Source: JAQUPP01 sp041649955 (lineage in GTDB: Bacteria > Patescibacteriota > Patescibacteriia > UBA2591 > JAQUPP01). From it: a stretch of DNA of 12,470 nt. The position numbers and the translations under genes are program-made. A model generated the notes under the pieces. It made no database searches. It worked only from the letters and a program-made list of their open reading frames with translations, and had not been told where the DNA came from. This document shows positions 1 through 7,112 of this stretch, piece after piece (position 1 is the stretch's first letter; every line of letters begins with the position of its first letter). The stretch covers positions 1 through 12,470 of the forward strand of contig JBAZMD010000020.1 of the NCBI GenBank assembly GCA_041649955.1. The letters run 5' to 3'.

Positions 1-93
1 CGTAAACTAAAACGTGCCGTAGTAGCTCGTAGAGCACCTAATAAGCCAGTATTGGCAATAAGACGAAGGAAGGTGATTAACAATGAGGGATAG
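1..93 (+). CDS. C-terminal fragment of an upstream gene, very basic tail (partial)
   Basis: Frame 1 is open from the window edge to TAG at 91-93, giving 30 residues; the other two forward frames are closed by stops almost at once. The fragment is strongly basic, beginning RKLKRAVVARR and containing a second cluster (IRRRK) near the end. Such a tail could bind nucleic acid or anionic lipid, but too little is visible to name a family. Its last 11 bases overlap the start of the next gene, and the ribosome binding site of that gene lies inside this coding tail. The two are therefore probably co-transcribed and translationally coupled. Confidence 0.6.
   Translation, partial: RKLKRAVVARRAPNKPVLAIRRRKVINNEG
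70..77 (+). promoter_or_regulatory. Strong Shine-Dalgarno sequence for the gene at 83
   Basis: AAGGTGAT, preceded by another AAGG, lies five bases before the ATG at 83. It pairs with the extended 3' end of bacterial 16S rRNA. It supports the ATG at 83 as the start although it sits inside the preceding reading frame. Confidence 0.7.
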
Positions 94-406
94 AGTTAGT
101 AGTACATGGGGTGAAAAGGCTATAAGAATTGGTAGACGTGAGCATTATAAGGCTACAGGAAGGGATTTACCTGTAGACCCAAGGGCAGAGCAAGAGGACA
201 GAATTAAGTATATGGAATCGTATCTATTAAAAGATAAGAAGTATATTCCCTATGAGAAGCGTGAAGCATATGCCAAGGCAATGAAAATACAGGCAGAGAA
301 ACAACGTGAACATGCCAGTAATCTTAAACCATTACTAATAGTAGTGGTATTGGTAGTTGTTGTGGGGTATATACTCTACTCTACTGGTGCTTTAAATATT
401 CCGTAA
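83..406 (+). CDS. Small tail-anchored membrane protein, unknown function
   Basis: 107 residues. Residues 1-80 are highly charged and rich in Lys, Arg, Glu and Tyr, probably largely helical and cytoplasmic. A single very hydrophobic segment at about 83-100 (VVVLVVVVGY core) is followed by only a few residues, so the protein looks C-terminally tail-anchored with its bulk on the cytoplasmic side. There is no signal peptide, cysteine pair or catalytic motif. It overlaps the upstream gene by 11 bp and ends just before a strong promoter, so it probably closes the preceding transcription unit. A membrane-associated adaptor or virion protein is possible; no family is recognised. Confidence 0.75.
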   Translation: MRDRVSSTWGEKAIRIGRREHYKATGRDLPVDPRAEQEDRIKYMESYLLKDKKYIPYEKREAYAKAMKIQAEKQREHASNLKPLLIVVVLVVVVGYILYSTGALNIP

Positions 407-412
407 TTTCGC

Positions 413-441
413 TTGACAATTAGAAATATTATATATATAAT
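413..441 (+). promoter_or_regulatory. Consensus sigma-70-type promoter
   Basis: An exact TTGACA (-35) at 413-418 and an exact TATAAT (-10) at 436-441 are separated by 17 bp, the optimal spacing. The expected start of transcription is near 448, giving a leader of about 32 nt before the ATG at 480. It lies in the only clear intergenic gap of the window, right after the stop of the preceding gene, and would drive the following block of same-strand genes. A perfect match in AT-rich DNA can arise by chance, but the position is exactly where a promoter is expected. The spacer is also AT-rich (ATATATAT), so an archaeal TATA box is the alternative reading. Confidence 0.8.
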
Positions 442-479
442 GTGCATAAGTAAGTAATGGATAAGTCGGAGTAAATAAG

Positions 480-620
480 ATGATTTGCCCTAAGTGCAAA
501 AGTAAAAAGGGGATGGTTAAGTCAGGATTAGCTTACGGTAAAGGTGGCAAGCCATTTACAAGGTGGTTATGCCTTAATAAGCGTTGTGGCTATTATACCA
601 TTCACCCAATAAAGGAATAG
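480..620 (+). CDS. 46-residue C4 zinc-finger protein, Ogr/Delta-like
   Basis: This short gene starts at ATG 480, eight bases after a GGAG ribosome binding site (468-471), and ends with TAG at 618-620. Its four cysteines, C3, C6, C31 and C36, form CPKC and CLNKRC, a CX2C-X24-CX4C arrangement. Most zinc ribbons have CX2C in both knuckles. The CX4C second knuckle and the very small size resemble the Ogr/Delta proteins of P2/P4-type phages, which activate late structural genes through RNA polymerase. The first knuckle is followed by a basic stretch (KSKKGMVK). It is the first gene after the consensus promoter and precedes large structural-looking genes, which fits a regulator. The zinc-binding fold is well supported; the Ogr/Delta assignment is by motif spacing only and could be another treble-clef or ribbon mini-protein. 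Confidence 0.75.
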   Translation: MICPKCKSKKGMVKSGLAYGKGGKPFTRWLCLNKRCGYYTIHPIKE

Positions 621-629
621 GTAAAAGCA

Positions 630-845
630 ATGATAAAGTTTGATAATGGCAAAGCTAATAAACTACTAATTAATTTTGGTCTATTATATATAGGTATTAT
701 AACAGGTAGTATTTTATTGGTAGGTGATTACAAGTCATGGGTAGCCTTAATTTGGAGTGTAGGTGCTGTCCTAATGGCTTGTTGTCTATATAAAATGGTA
801 ATAATTATTAAAGAATGGAGAATAAAGAAAAATGGAGTTCATTAA
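630..845 (+). CDS. Small two-helix membrane protein, unknown function
   Basis: 71 residues with two predicted membrane helices at about 12-31 and 36-59, joined by a very short turn (VGDYKSW). Lys/Arg are concentrated at both ends (MIKFDNGKANK and KEWRIKKNG), so both termini are probably cytoplasmic. This is a helical hairpin with almost nothing exposed outside. It begins nine bases after the zinc-finger gene, and its end overlaps the next gene by 14 bp, indicating an operon. The ribosome binding site is weak (AGG upstream), so translation may depend on coupling. No homologous family is recognised. Size and shape would fit a holin-like protein or a small virion-membrane protein, but nothing specific shows either. 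Confidence 0.75.
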   Translation: MIKFDNGKANKLLINFGLLYIGIITGSILLVGDYKSWVALIWSVGAVLMACCLYKMVIIIKEWRIKKNGVH

Positions 846-1074
846 AAGGGCATGGAACGAAGGTATTGATAAGATTTCAGCACAATGGCTTGCTGATATG
901 ATTGCAAAAAAACAATGGTCTATATTAGGGTTTTCAGCCCTGTTTACAATGGGTATAATGAGTTTTTTATCTTTTATGCCTGTATGGTATCAAATAATTG
1001 CCTGTGTGCTTGTTACCATCGTATTAGGCAGAGTAGCTTGGTTAGCAGGAAAATTGAATGTTAAAAAGAGCTAA
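832..1074 (+). CDS. Small two-helix membrane protein with amphipathic N-terminus
   Basis: 80 residues. The first ~28 residues contain alternating charged and hydrophobic positions (FIKRAWNEGIDKI, then WLADMIAKK) and look like an amphipathic interfacial helix. Two membrane helices follow at about 30-48 and 51-71, and the tail is basic (KLNVKKS). The positive-inside pattern places both termini in the cytoplasm. A GGAG sequence at 817-820 supports the ATG at 832. The start lies within the end of the preceding gene and its own end overlaps the next gene by 17 bp, so it is tightly coupled on both sides. It shares hairpin topology, but no obvious sequence, with the preceding protein. Confidence 0.78.
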   Translation: MEFIKRAWNEGIDKISAQWLADMIAKKQWSILGFSALFTMGIMSFLSFMPVWYQIIACVLVTIVLGRVAWLAGKLNVKKS

Positions 1075-4000
1075 GTATCTTAATTTAATGTTTGTAATGA
1101 TGCTATTAGTTAGCATCGTTTTGCCATTTATAAATGTTACACCAGTACATGCTACAGGATGGCTAACAGGTTGGTCATATCGGATAACATTAACTATTGA
1201 TGAAACAAAGATAGATACAGCAAACCTTACTGACTTTCCACTACCTGTTAAATTGGTAGATGGCACGAACTTTACAGCTTCCCATGCTTTAGCAACAGGT
1301 AATGACATACGATTTACGTCAGACGATGGCACTACCTTACTTAAATATGAAAGGGAATATCACACAAATGCTGCATTGGGAAGTTCATATTATTGGGTTA
1401 AAGTTCCAACAGTGACCCATAATGCCAATACCATAATCTATTGTTATTATGGCAATGCTGGTGCTGCTGATGGGGCTGACCCTACAAATGTATGGAATGC
1501 TAACTTTTCTTGGGTGCAACATTGTAATGACCTTACCACATCATCCTTGAATGATAGTACGGCAAACAATAGGGATGGTACTAAAGCTGGAGCAAATGCA
1601 CCTATAGAATCTGCAACAGCAAGTATGTACAAATCTCAATACTTTGATGAAGCTGGTGATTATTTTAGTGTAACACGTGATATAACTGATTACTACAGCA
1701 TATTGCTTTGGATTAGACCCGAAACACCTGCATCGAACTACCCTTCAGTTACATCAGCTACAACTAATAAATATTGTGCAAATATCTATTATAACGATTT
1801 AACACATACCTTTAATGGGGTTGCTCATAATGCGAATAATGCTGTTACAACAGCCACTACAGCTACAGAAGGAACTTATTATGCTGTAGTTTATACGGTA
1901 AACGATAAGGTTAACAAAATTTACTTAAACGCTAACGCTGCTGTAAGTTCTACGGAAGCGAACAGTCCTGAGAATGATAACGTACACACTGTTGGTAGGC
2001 GTGATACTAACGAGCGTTATTTTAAAGGATATATAGATGAAATACAGGTATTAGAATCTGTAGTAACTGCTGAGTGGGCTAAGGCATTTTATTATGCGAT
2101 GGCAAATACATTAGTTTCTTATTCAGCAGAAACAGGGCAAGTCCCAGAGGTCACAACGACAGCCAACGTGACTTCGCTTGAAGAAACATCTTGTACCGCA
2201 AGTGCAAATATCACAGATACAGGCTCTACGGCTGTAACAATACGTGGTTTTGAATATGACGTAGATAGTGGTTCACCGTATGCCAATGACACGCATGAGC
2301 ATGGTAGCTGGAGTACAGATGGTACAGTTTATTCACTTGGATTGACAGGATTAACAAAAGGTGAATTGTACTTCTTTAGAGGATATGCCACAAATACAGA
2401 TGGCACAGGTTATGGTGCTGAATATACATTCCAGACAAAACCAGACCCACCTAATACATTTACAGCAACTATGGCTGCTGGCAATAATATAGATTTAACA
2501 TGGAATAAGGGAACTGGTGCTGGATTAACTTATATTATTGGTAAATTGGGTAGTGCACCTGCTTCAAGGATAGATGGCACTTATTCATGGAATGGTGCTG
2601 GCAACTCAGTAACACATGCTGCTGGTACGGCTGACCAACACTGGTATTATATGGCATGGAGTGAAACTACACATGCTGGATATTATACTCAACAATCAGA
2701 TACACCAGATGCTACTGATGATGCGTGGACTTCACCACAATTCGGTGGTACAACAAAATGTACAGGTCGTGGTGATAGTTGGGCTACTTTTGAGGTCACA
2801 TTGCAAGGTTCTACAGCACTTGAAACATTTGATGTAGTAACAATTGAATATGGTAAAACTACAGCTTATGGCAGTTCAACCGCAAGGTCAGGTGCTTGGC
2901 ATAGTGGTGATAAGGTACTATTTACTGTTAGGGGTTTAACAAAAGCAACTCCTTATCATTTTAGGTCAAATGCACATGAAACAGGTGGGTTAGATTCTGA
3001 TTCAGACGATGATACGTTTTCAACTACTGGCTCACCTTCTTTATTTGAATATTTGAATACTGGTGGTGATGGTGATTCTAACCATATTTGTAGTGCAAAC
3101 TGGACTTATCAAACATTTACAACAGATGATACGGCTCATACGGTAACGTCAGTTAGGTTATCATTAAAGCGTGTAGGTGCTCCAGGTGATGTTACGATTT
3201 CATTAAAGTATGCTAATGCTGCTGGTGATGAACCTACAGGTGAGGATATATGTGTAGCTACATTGGATGGTGATGCACTAAGTACAGCTTATTCATGGTA
3301 TGAAGTTACTTTTAGTAGCGTAAAAAGTGTTGAGGCTTCTACTCCATACGCCATTGTAGTAAGAGCTTTAGATGGTGACTATGCTTCAAATTATATATTA
3401 TGGCAAAAGGATACTGGTGGTGGATTAGCAAATGCTAATAATGGTATTAGTGCAGATGGTGGAATATCATGGACAGCAGATACGGCAGACCAATTGTTTG
3501 AACTTTGGGGTTATACAAGTCTTAGGGTATTAAATGCCAAAGTATTTACAGGGTATTTAACAACTGGTGATTGGCTTGTTACGGCTGAAACAGAAAATAC
3601 GTATCCACCTTACTATAATGACAACGCTGACCCAAGTGTTTACTTCTATCTACAGTTTGTTGATACTAATACTGGTAAGGTAGAAGGTGCTACACCATGT
3701 AGGCAATGGGGTAGGCAACCTTTAGGAATTTATTTAAGTCCTACAGTTACATCATCTTTAACTTGGTCAGGCAATTATACAGCGAGACTTTATTATACAG
3801 AAGGTGGTGATTATCAGGAGTATCCGCTTACCGATATTGATTGGCGTGGTAATAACCTTCAATATCTTGACCAATGGATTATTACCACTGCTACAAGCAT
3901 GGGAGATTACTATAGTGCTACGTTAGTTACTACTGACCAATTCAAGTCTAATAAAATAGTCCTTAATTCGGTAGGTGGTGCTTACTTCGCATTAGGTATT

Positions 4001-4408
4001 CCATCACTGGAAAGCGTTAGACCAGATATTTTTAGTGAAATAGGTGGTACGGCTGACCCACATCTTGAAACAACGCCATCACATGCTTATGTTATTACAC
4101 GTGATTGGCAAACAAGTTTAGGTGCACAAATATCTAATCTAATATCTTCTGGTGGTAGTTTACTTGGCATTGACACTACTGATGCTGATAAACTCAATGG
4201 TTTTGCTGGAATCGTGTGGCTATTACTTTACATGGGATTGCTAATGATTTTAGGTGTTGATAGATTAGATGGATGGTCAAGTATTGCTTTGGGTATTCCA
4301 TTTGTTGTAGCTGGTGGATATATAGGAATTATACCTTTAACATATCTATTTGGCATTGGATTAATAGCTATAGCAATACGGTTATGGAGTTTCTTTAGTC
4401 CTTCATAA
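1058..4408 (+). CDS. Large secreted, membrane-anchored adhesin-like protein (DUF2341, LamG, FN3-like)
   Basis: 1116 residues. Residues 1-32 form a signal peptide: basic start (LKRAK), hydrophobic core and a VHA cleavage site before TGW. Residues ~35-145 match the DUF2341 pattern (GWSYRI, PLPVKL, DIRFTSDDG, YYWVKVP, YCYYGNAGA). Residues ~150-357 look like a LamG/concanavalin-type lectin sandwich ending in the typical GYIDEIQVL. Fibronectin-III-like modules follow at ~363-460, ~463-560 and ~565-657. Residues ~660-820 form a further beta-rich domain resembling the choice-of-anchor type. A unique Tyr/Trp/Thr-rich domain follows. About three helices at ~1048-1066, 1073-1091 and 1092-1110 anchor the C-terminus. 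AGGA at 1047-1050 supports this start, inside the preceding gene. It is probably displayed on an envelope for glycan or surface binding. The family folds are assigned by eye; ligand and host are unknown. Confidence 0.88.
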   Translation: MLKRAKYLNLMFVMMLLVSIVLPFINVTPVHATGWLTGWSYRITLTIDETKIDTANLTDFPLPVKLVDGTNFTASHALATGNDIRFTSDDGTTLLKYEREYHTNAALGSSYYWVKVPTVTHNANTIIYCYYGNAGAADGADPTNVWNANFSWVQHCNDLTTSSLNDSTANNRDGTKAGANAPIESATASMYKSQYFDEAGDYFSVTRDITDYYSILLWIRPETPASNYPSVTSATTNKYCANIYYNDLTHTFNGVAHNANNAVTTATTATEGTYYAVVYTVNDKVNKIYLNANAAVSSTEANSPENDNVHTVGRRDTNERYFKGYIDEIQVLESVVTAEWAKAFYYAMANTLVSYSAETGQVPEVTTTANVTSLEETSCTASANITDTGSTAVTIRGFEYDVDSGSPYANDTHEHGSWSTDGTVYSLGLTGLTKGELYFFRGYATNTDGTGYGAEYTFQTKPDPPNTFTATMAAGNNIDLTWNKGTGAGLTYIIGKLGSAPASRIDGTYSWNGAGNSVTHAAGTADQHWYYMAWSETTHAGYYTQQSDTPDATDDAWTSPQFGGTTKCTGRGDSWATFEVTLQGSTALETFDVVTIEYGKTTAYGSSTARSGAWHSGDKVLFTVRGLTKATPYHFRSNAHETGGLDSDSDDDTFSTTGSPSLFEYLNTGGDGDSNHICSANWTYQTFTTDDTAHTVTSVRLSLKRVGAPGDVTISLKYANAAGDEPTGEDICVATLDGDALSTAYSWYEVTFSSVKSVEASTPYAIVVRALDGDYASNYILWQKDTGGGLANANNGISADGGISWTADTADQLFELWGYTSLRVLNAKVFTGYLTTGDWLVTAETENTYPPYYNDNADPSVYFYLQFVDTNTGKVEGATPCRQWGRQPLGIYLSPTVTSSLTWSGNYTARLYYTEGGDYQEYPLTDIDWRGNNLQYLDQWIITTATSMGDYYSATLVTTDQFKSNKIVLNSVGGAYFALGIPSLESVRPDIFSEIGGTADPHLETTPSHAYVITRDWQTSLGAQISNLISSGGSLLGIDTTDADKLNGFAGIVWLLLYMGLLMILGVDRLDGWSSIALGIPFVVAGGYIGIIPLTYLFGIGLIAIAIRLWSFFSPS

Positions 4409-4412
4409 GAGG
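4407..4412 (+). promoter_or_regulatory. Ribosome binding site deciding between two starts
   Basis: AAGAGG overlaps the stop codon of the preceding gene. It lies 3 bases before the ATG at 4416 and 6 bases before the in-frame ATG at 4419. The second spacing is nearer the usual range, so 4419 may be the true start; the protein would differ by one Met. Confidence 0.5.
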
Positions 4413-4415
4413 TAT

Positions 4416-6491
4416 ATGATGAAAACATTATTACATAAAATAATTAGCATAATAAATATAAGCGTTATATTATGTGCTTCATTCGTTCCTATATTTGTCG
4501 CTACACCAGTACATGCTGACTCTTGGTATGACACGGATTGGTTATACCGCAGGTTATTAACAGTAAATCATGCTTATATTGATGCTAATCTAACTAATTA
4601 TACAGTATTAGTTAAATTAACTGATGGCGTAAACTTCACAGCGTCACATGCACAGGCTGATGGTGATGATATAAGGTTTGTTAGCACAGATGGGGCTACA
4701 GTCTATAGCTATGAACGTGAATATCATACAAACGCTGGTGGTGGTGTATCGTACTATTGGGTAAAAATACCATCAGTGTCAACAGCAAGTGACACTACAT
4801 TCTATGTTTATTACGGTAATGCTGGTGCAGCAGATGGCGAGGATGCTACAAATGCTTGGGATTCATATTATAAGATGGTATGCCATTTAACCGATTTTAC
4901 TACTTCATGGGTAGTAGACAGTACATCAAATGGTAATAATCAGGCGAAACATGCAGCCAATGAGCCTATTGAGACAGCTTCGGGATACATATATAAAGGT
5001 CAGGATTTTACTACTGCCTTATGGTTTCTTGGTGGCTCGTATGATGTAGGTAGTCAATTTACTATCCAGATGTGGGTTAGACCTGTTGCTGGATATGATG
5101 CTAACCCTACATTATGGTCTGGTGTTCACACTGGTACTTACGGTAGTGTTGAATTTGACCAAAATCTATTTTGGTATTCTGGTGGAACTTCTAAAGTAGG
5201 TTGGTCATCTGAAACTGGTAATAGTTATGTGTATAGCACTTCCACATTAGCTGATAATACATGGGGATATGTTGCATGTTCATCTTACAATAAAAATAAT
5301 AAGGTATATGTGAATAGTGACGCTGCAAGCTCATATACTGCTGCTAACAATCCTTCTGCTGGTGTATCATCACATTATTTTGGTACACGTGGTGATAAAC
5401 AGCAATACTTTCATGGTCAAATGGATGAAATTAGATGGTCTAATGTGCAAAGGTCAGATGCTTGGATACATGCTGATTATTATTCAATGTCAAATCAATT
5501 AATATCGTATGGTGCTGAGGATACTGGTACAAGTTGTACAGTTACTACAGTAGCAGCTTCTAATGTATTAAGTTCAGTGGCAAGGCTTAATGGTCGGTTA
5601 GATGACCAAGGCGATGCCGAATGTACAATCATGTTTGGTTGGGATACGGCAAGCCATGCAGCAGACTTTTCAGCTTATTCAAATAATACTACATTAGCTG
5701 GAACTTGGGCTACAGCAGAATCATTTTACTATGATTTATCAAGTCTAACTCCAAGTACAACATATTACTTTAATACTCATGCCTATAATGGCTTAAATAC
5801 TGATTATGGCACTGAATTATCCTTTACCACATCAGCAGCAGCTACAGGTTCAAGTGTAGGTGCACCGTCATTCTTTACTGGTACGCCTACAAACACTTCA
5901 ATTTCGTTAACTTGGGTTAGAGGTGCGAGTACAAATACAACTATTATACGCTATGCAGCAGGTTCGACAGCCCCTACAAGTAATACGACAGGTACGTTAT
6001 TATATAATGGTGGGCTTACATATACTACATTATCAAGTATAGAATCTGGTAGGACTTATAGTTTTATAGCTTGGGGTTTATCACCAGAAGGTGCGTGGTC
6101 TACATCAAACGTAACACTTACACTTACTACATTGTCAACTGCTGCTGCAAGTGACCAAATACCTGCTGTATCAACACCATCTAATTTCTTTACTGATACA
6201 GATTATACAAATATGAGTGGTACACTATTGTACGATATTACAAATACTACTATAGATAATTTTGGATTAGAGCGTAATGCTGGATGGTTAATATTAGCGA
6301 TATTAATAGCTGTTATATTATCCGTTATTGTTGCTTCTATGACAGGCAAGTTAGCTTTAGGGATAGTAACAGCAATGATAATAATGTGCATAGGATGGTT
6401 ACAGGGATTAGTGCCACTATGGATACCATTAGCCAGTTTATTATTAACATTTGGTGTTGTAGGACATCAAATGAGGAATCAAGGGGGATAA
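4416..6491 (+). CDS. Second secreted, membrane-anchored adhesin-like protein (DUF2341, LamG, FN3-like)
   Basis: 691 residues and clearly a paralogue of the preceding protein. The signal peptide spans 1-34 and ends in the same TPVHA cleavage motif before DSW. A DUF2341-like domain lies at ~36-145 (DWLYRRLL, VLVKLTDGVNF, DIRFVSTDG, YYWVKIP, VYYGNAGAADG). A LamG/concanavalin-like domain lies at ~150-365, ending HGQMDEIRW. Two fibronectin-III-like modules follow at ~374-472 and ~482-573. A Ser/Thr-rich stalk leads to three hydrophobic helices at ~622-641, 645-663 and 666-683. It lacks the extra ~300-residue middle region of its neighbour. The C-terminal anchor is not closely alike in sequence but has the same layout. 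The pair probably forms two spikes or a heteromeric surface complex. It starts 7 bp after the previous stop. The ATG at 4419 is an equally good start. Confidence 0.88.
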   Translation: MMKTLLHKIISIINISVILCASFVPIFVATPVHADSWYDTDWLYRRLLTVNHAYIDANLTNYTVLVKLTDGVNFTASHAQADGDDIRFVSTDGATVYSYEREYHTNAGGGVSYYWVKIPSVSTASDTTFYVYYGNAGAADGEDATNAWDSYYKMVCHLTDFTTSWVVDSTSNGNNQAKHAANEPIETASGYIYKGQDFTTALWFLGGSYDVGSQFTIQMWVRPVAGYDANPTLWSGVHTGTYGSVEFDQNLFWYSGGTSKVGWSSETGNSYVYSTSTLADNTWGYVACSSYNKNNKVYVNSDAASSYTAANNPSAGVSSHYFGTRGDKQQYFHGQMDEIRWSNVQRSDAWIHADYYSMSNQLISYGAEDTGTSCTVTTVAASNVLSSVARLNGRLDDQGDAECTIMFGWDTASHAADFSAYSNNTTLAGTWATAESFYYDLSSLTPSTTYYFNTHAYNGLNTDYGTELSFTTSAAATGSSVGAPSFFTGTPTNTSISLTWVRGASTNTTIIRYAAGSTAPTSNTTGTLLYNGGLTYTTLSSIESGRTYSFIAWGLSPEGAWSTSNVTLTLTTLSTAAASDQIPAVSTPSNFFTDTDYTNMSGTLLYDITNTTIDNFGLERNAGWLILAILIAVILSVIVASMTGKLALGIVTAMIIMCIGWLQGLVPLWIPLASLLLTFGVVGHQMRNQGG
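6481..6488 (+). promoter_or_regulatory. Strong Shine-Dalgarno sequence for the gene at 6496
   Basis: AAGGGGGA lies seven bases before the ATG at 6496 and sits in the last codons of the preceding gene. This is good evidence for the start and for translational coupling. Confidence 0.6.
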
Positions 6492-6495
6492 ATAG

Positions 6496-6831
6496 ATGTT
6501 AAGCCCACGTTGGACTATGCTGATATTAGTAATATACTTGGTAGGTTTATTTTTTAGTGGAATTATTGAAATGCAATATTTTGATGGTACAAATAGTCAA
6601 ATTTCAAACTTAGTTGACCCATTGGGAGACCCTGTGGCTAAAGTTAGAATTGTATGGGATATGTCATGGTTTGATTTTGCAATGTTTAAAAATGTAGATG
6701 GAACTGCAAATGAATTAGCACCGCTTAGATGGTTATTAATGGTATTAAGTGCTGCGTTCTGGTTAAATATATTAATGGGACTTGTTGCTGGTATATCTTC
6801 AGCAGTAAGAAGGTTAACAGGATTAGGATAA
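6496..6831 (+). CDS. Small two-helix membrane protein with a ~50-residue exposed loop
   Basis: 111 residues. The first hydrophobic helix at about 7-25 could be read as an uncleaved signal anchor. It is followed by a soluble loop of roughly 50 residues (~27-76) rich in Asp, Asn, Trp and Phe (VWDMSWFDF core). The second helix at ~78-101 ends in a basic tail (AVRRLTGLG). The charge distribution puts both ends inside and the loop outside. There are no cysteines and no catalytic motif. It starts 4 bp after the second adhesin gene and is followed 14 bp later by another two-helix protein. The position between surface spikes and the giant protein suggests a structural membrane role, but no family is recognised. 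Confidence 0.78.
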   Translation: MLSPRWTMLILVIYLVGLFFSGIIEMQYFDGTNSQISNLVDPLGDPVAKVRIVWDMSWFDFAMFKNVDGTANELAPLRWLLMVLSAAFWLNILMGLVAGISSAVRRLTGLG

Positions 6832-6845
6832 ATGGAGTGTAAAAA

Positions 6846-7112
6846 ATGAATGATTTTATACAAGGGATTAAAAATTTTGTATGGGCAGCTATTGGATTAG
6901 GATGCTTGTTTGTAGTTATTATCCAATGGAATGCTTTAGCACCTGCTATGGATACATTTGCTACAGCCAACTGGACAAGTGCTGTTTATGCTAATGATTC
7001 AGGCACAGGGCAGTTCATAGCGAGTAGTTGGAAATATATATTGTTTTTTGTAATTCCAGGCGGTGTCATTGCTTTAATTATATTTACTTTAAAAAGGAAA
7101 GGTGAACGATAA
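6846..7112 (+). CDS. Small two-helix membrane protein with a short exposed loop
   Basis: 88 residues. Helix one lies at about 11-30 (WAAIGLGCLFVVII) after a short amphipathic start. A loop of about 30 residues carries Asn, Thr, Ser and Gly. Helix two lies at ~62-82 (YILFFVIPGGVIALIIF) and is followed by LKRKGER, so both ends are probably cytoplasmic. GGAG at 6834-6837 supports the ATG at 6846. Its TAA shares one base with the ATG of the next gene (TAATG), a strong sign of coupled translation with the giant protein. The size and two-hydrophobic-segment layout recall major coat proteins of membrane-containing and spindle-shaped viruses, but sequence similarity cannot be claimed. Confidence 0.78.
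   Translation: MNDFIQGIKNFVWAAIGLGCLFVVIIQWNALAPAMDTFATANWTSAVYANDSGTGQFIASSWKYILFFVIPGGVIALIIFTLKRKGER

Noticed and set aside
425..441. Archaeal TATA box and archaeal-virus origin
   Set aside because: The AT-rich stretch could pass for a TATA box, but the exact -35/-10 pair at 17 bp spacing explains it better. Not fully excluded, because DUF2341 proteins and two-helix coat proteins also occur in archaeal systems.
480..620. NrdR-type zinc ribbon for the 46-residue protein
   Set aside because: NrdR has CX2C in both knuckles plus an arginine-rich RRRE segment and an ATP-cone; here the second knuckle is CX4C and the protein is far too short.
1042..1332. 96-codon minus-strand reading frame over the start of the first adhesin
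   Set aside because: It covers the signal peptide and DUF2341 region of a well-supported gene and shows no domain or ribosome binding site.
2341..2346. Further TTGACA hexamer within the first adhesin
   Set aside because: It lies in coding sequence with no well-spaced -10 partner that I could support.
2616..2837. Forward-frame short reading frames inside the adhesins and giant gene (also 5317-5502, 6284-6502, 7227-7409)
   Set aside because: They are out-of-frame shadows of strongly supported genes, with low-complexity translations and no independent start signals.
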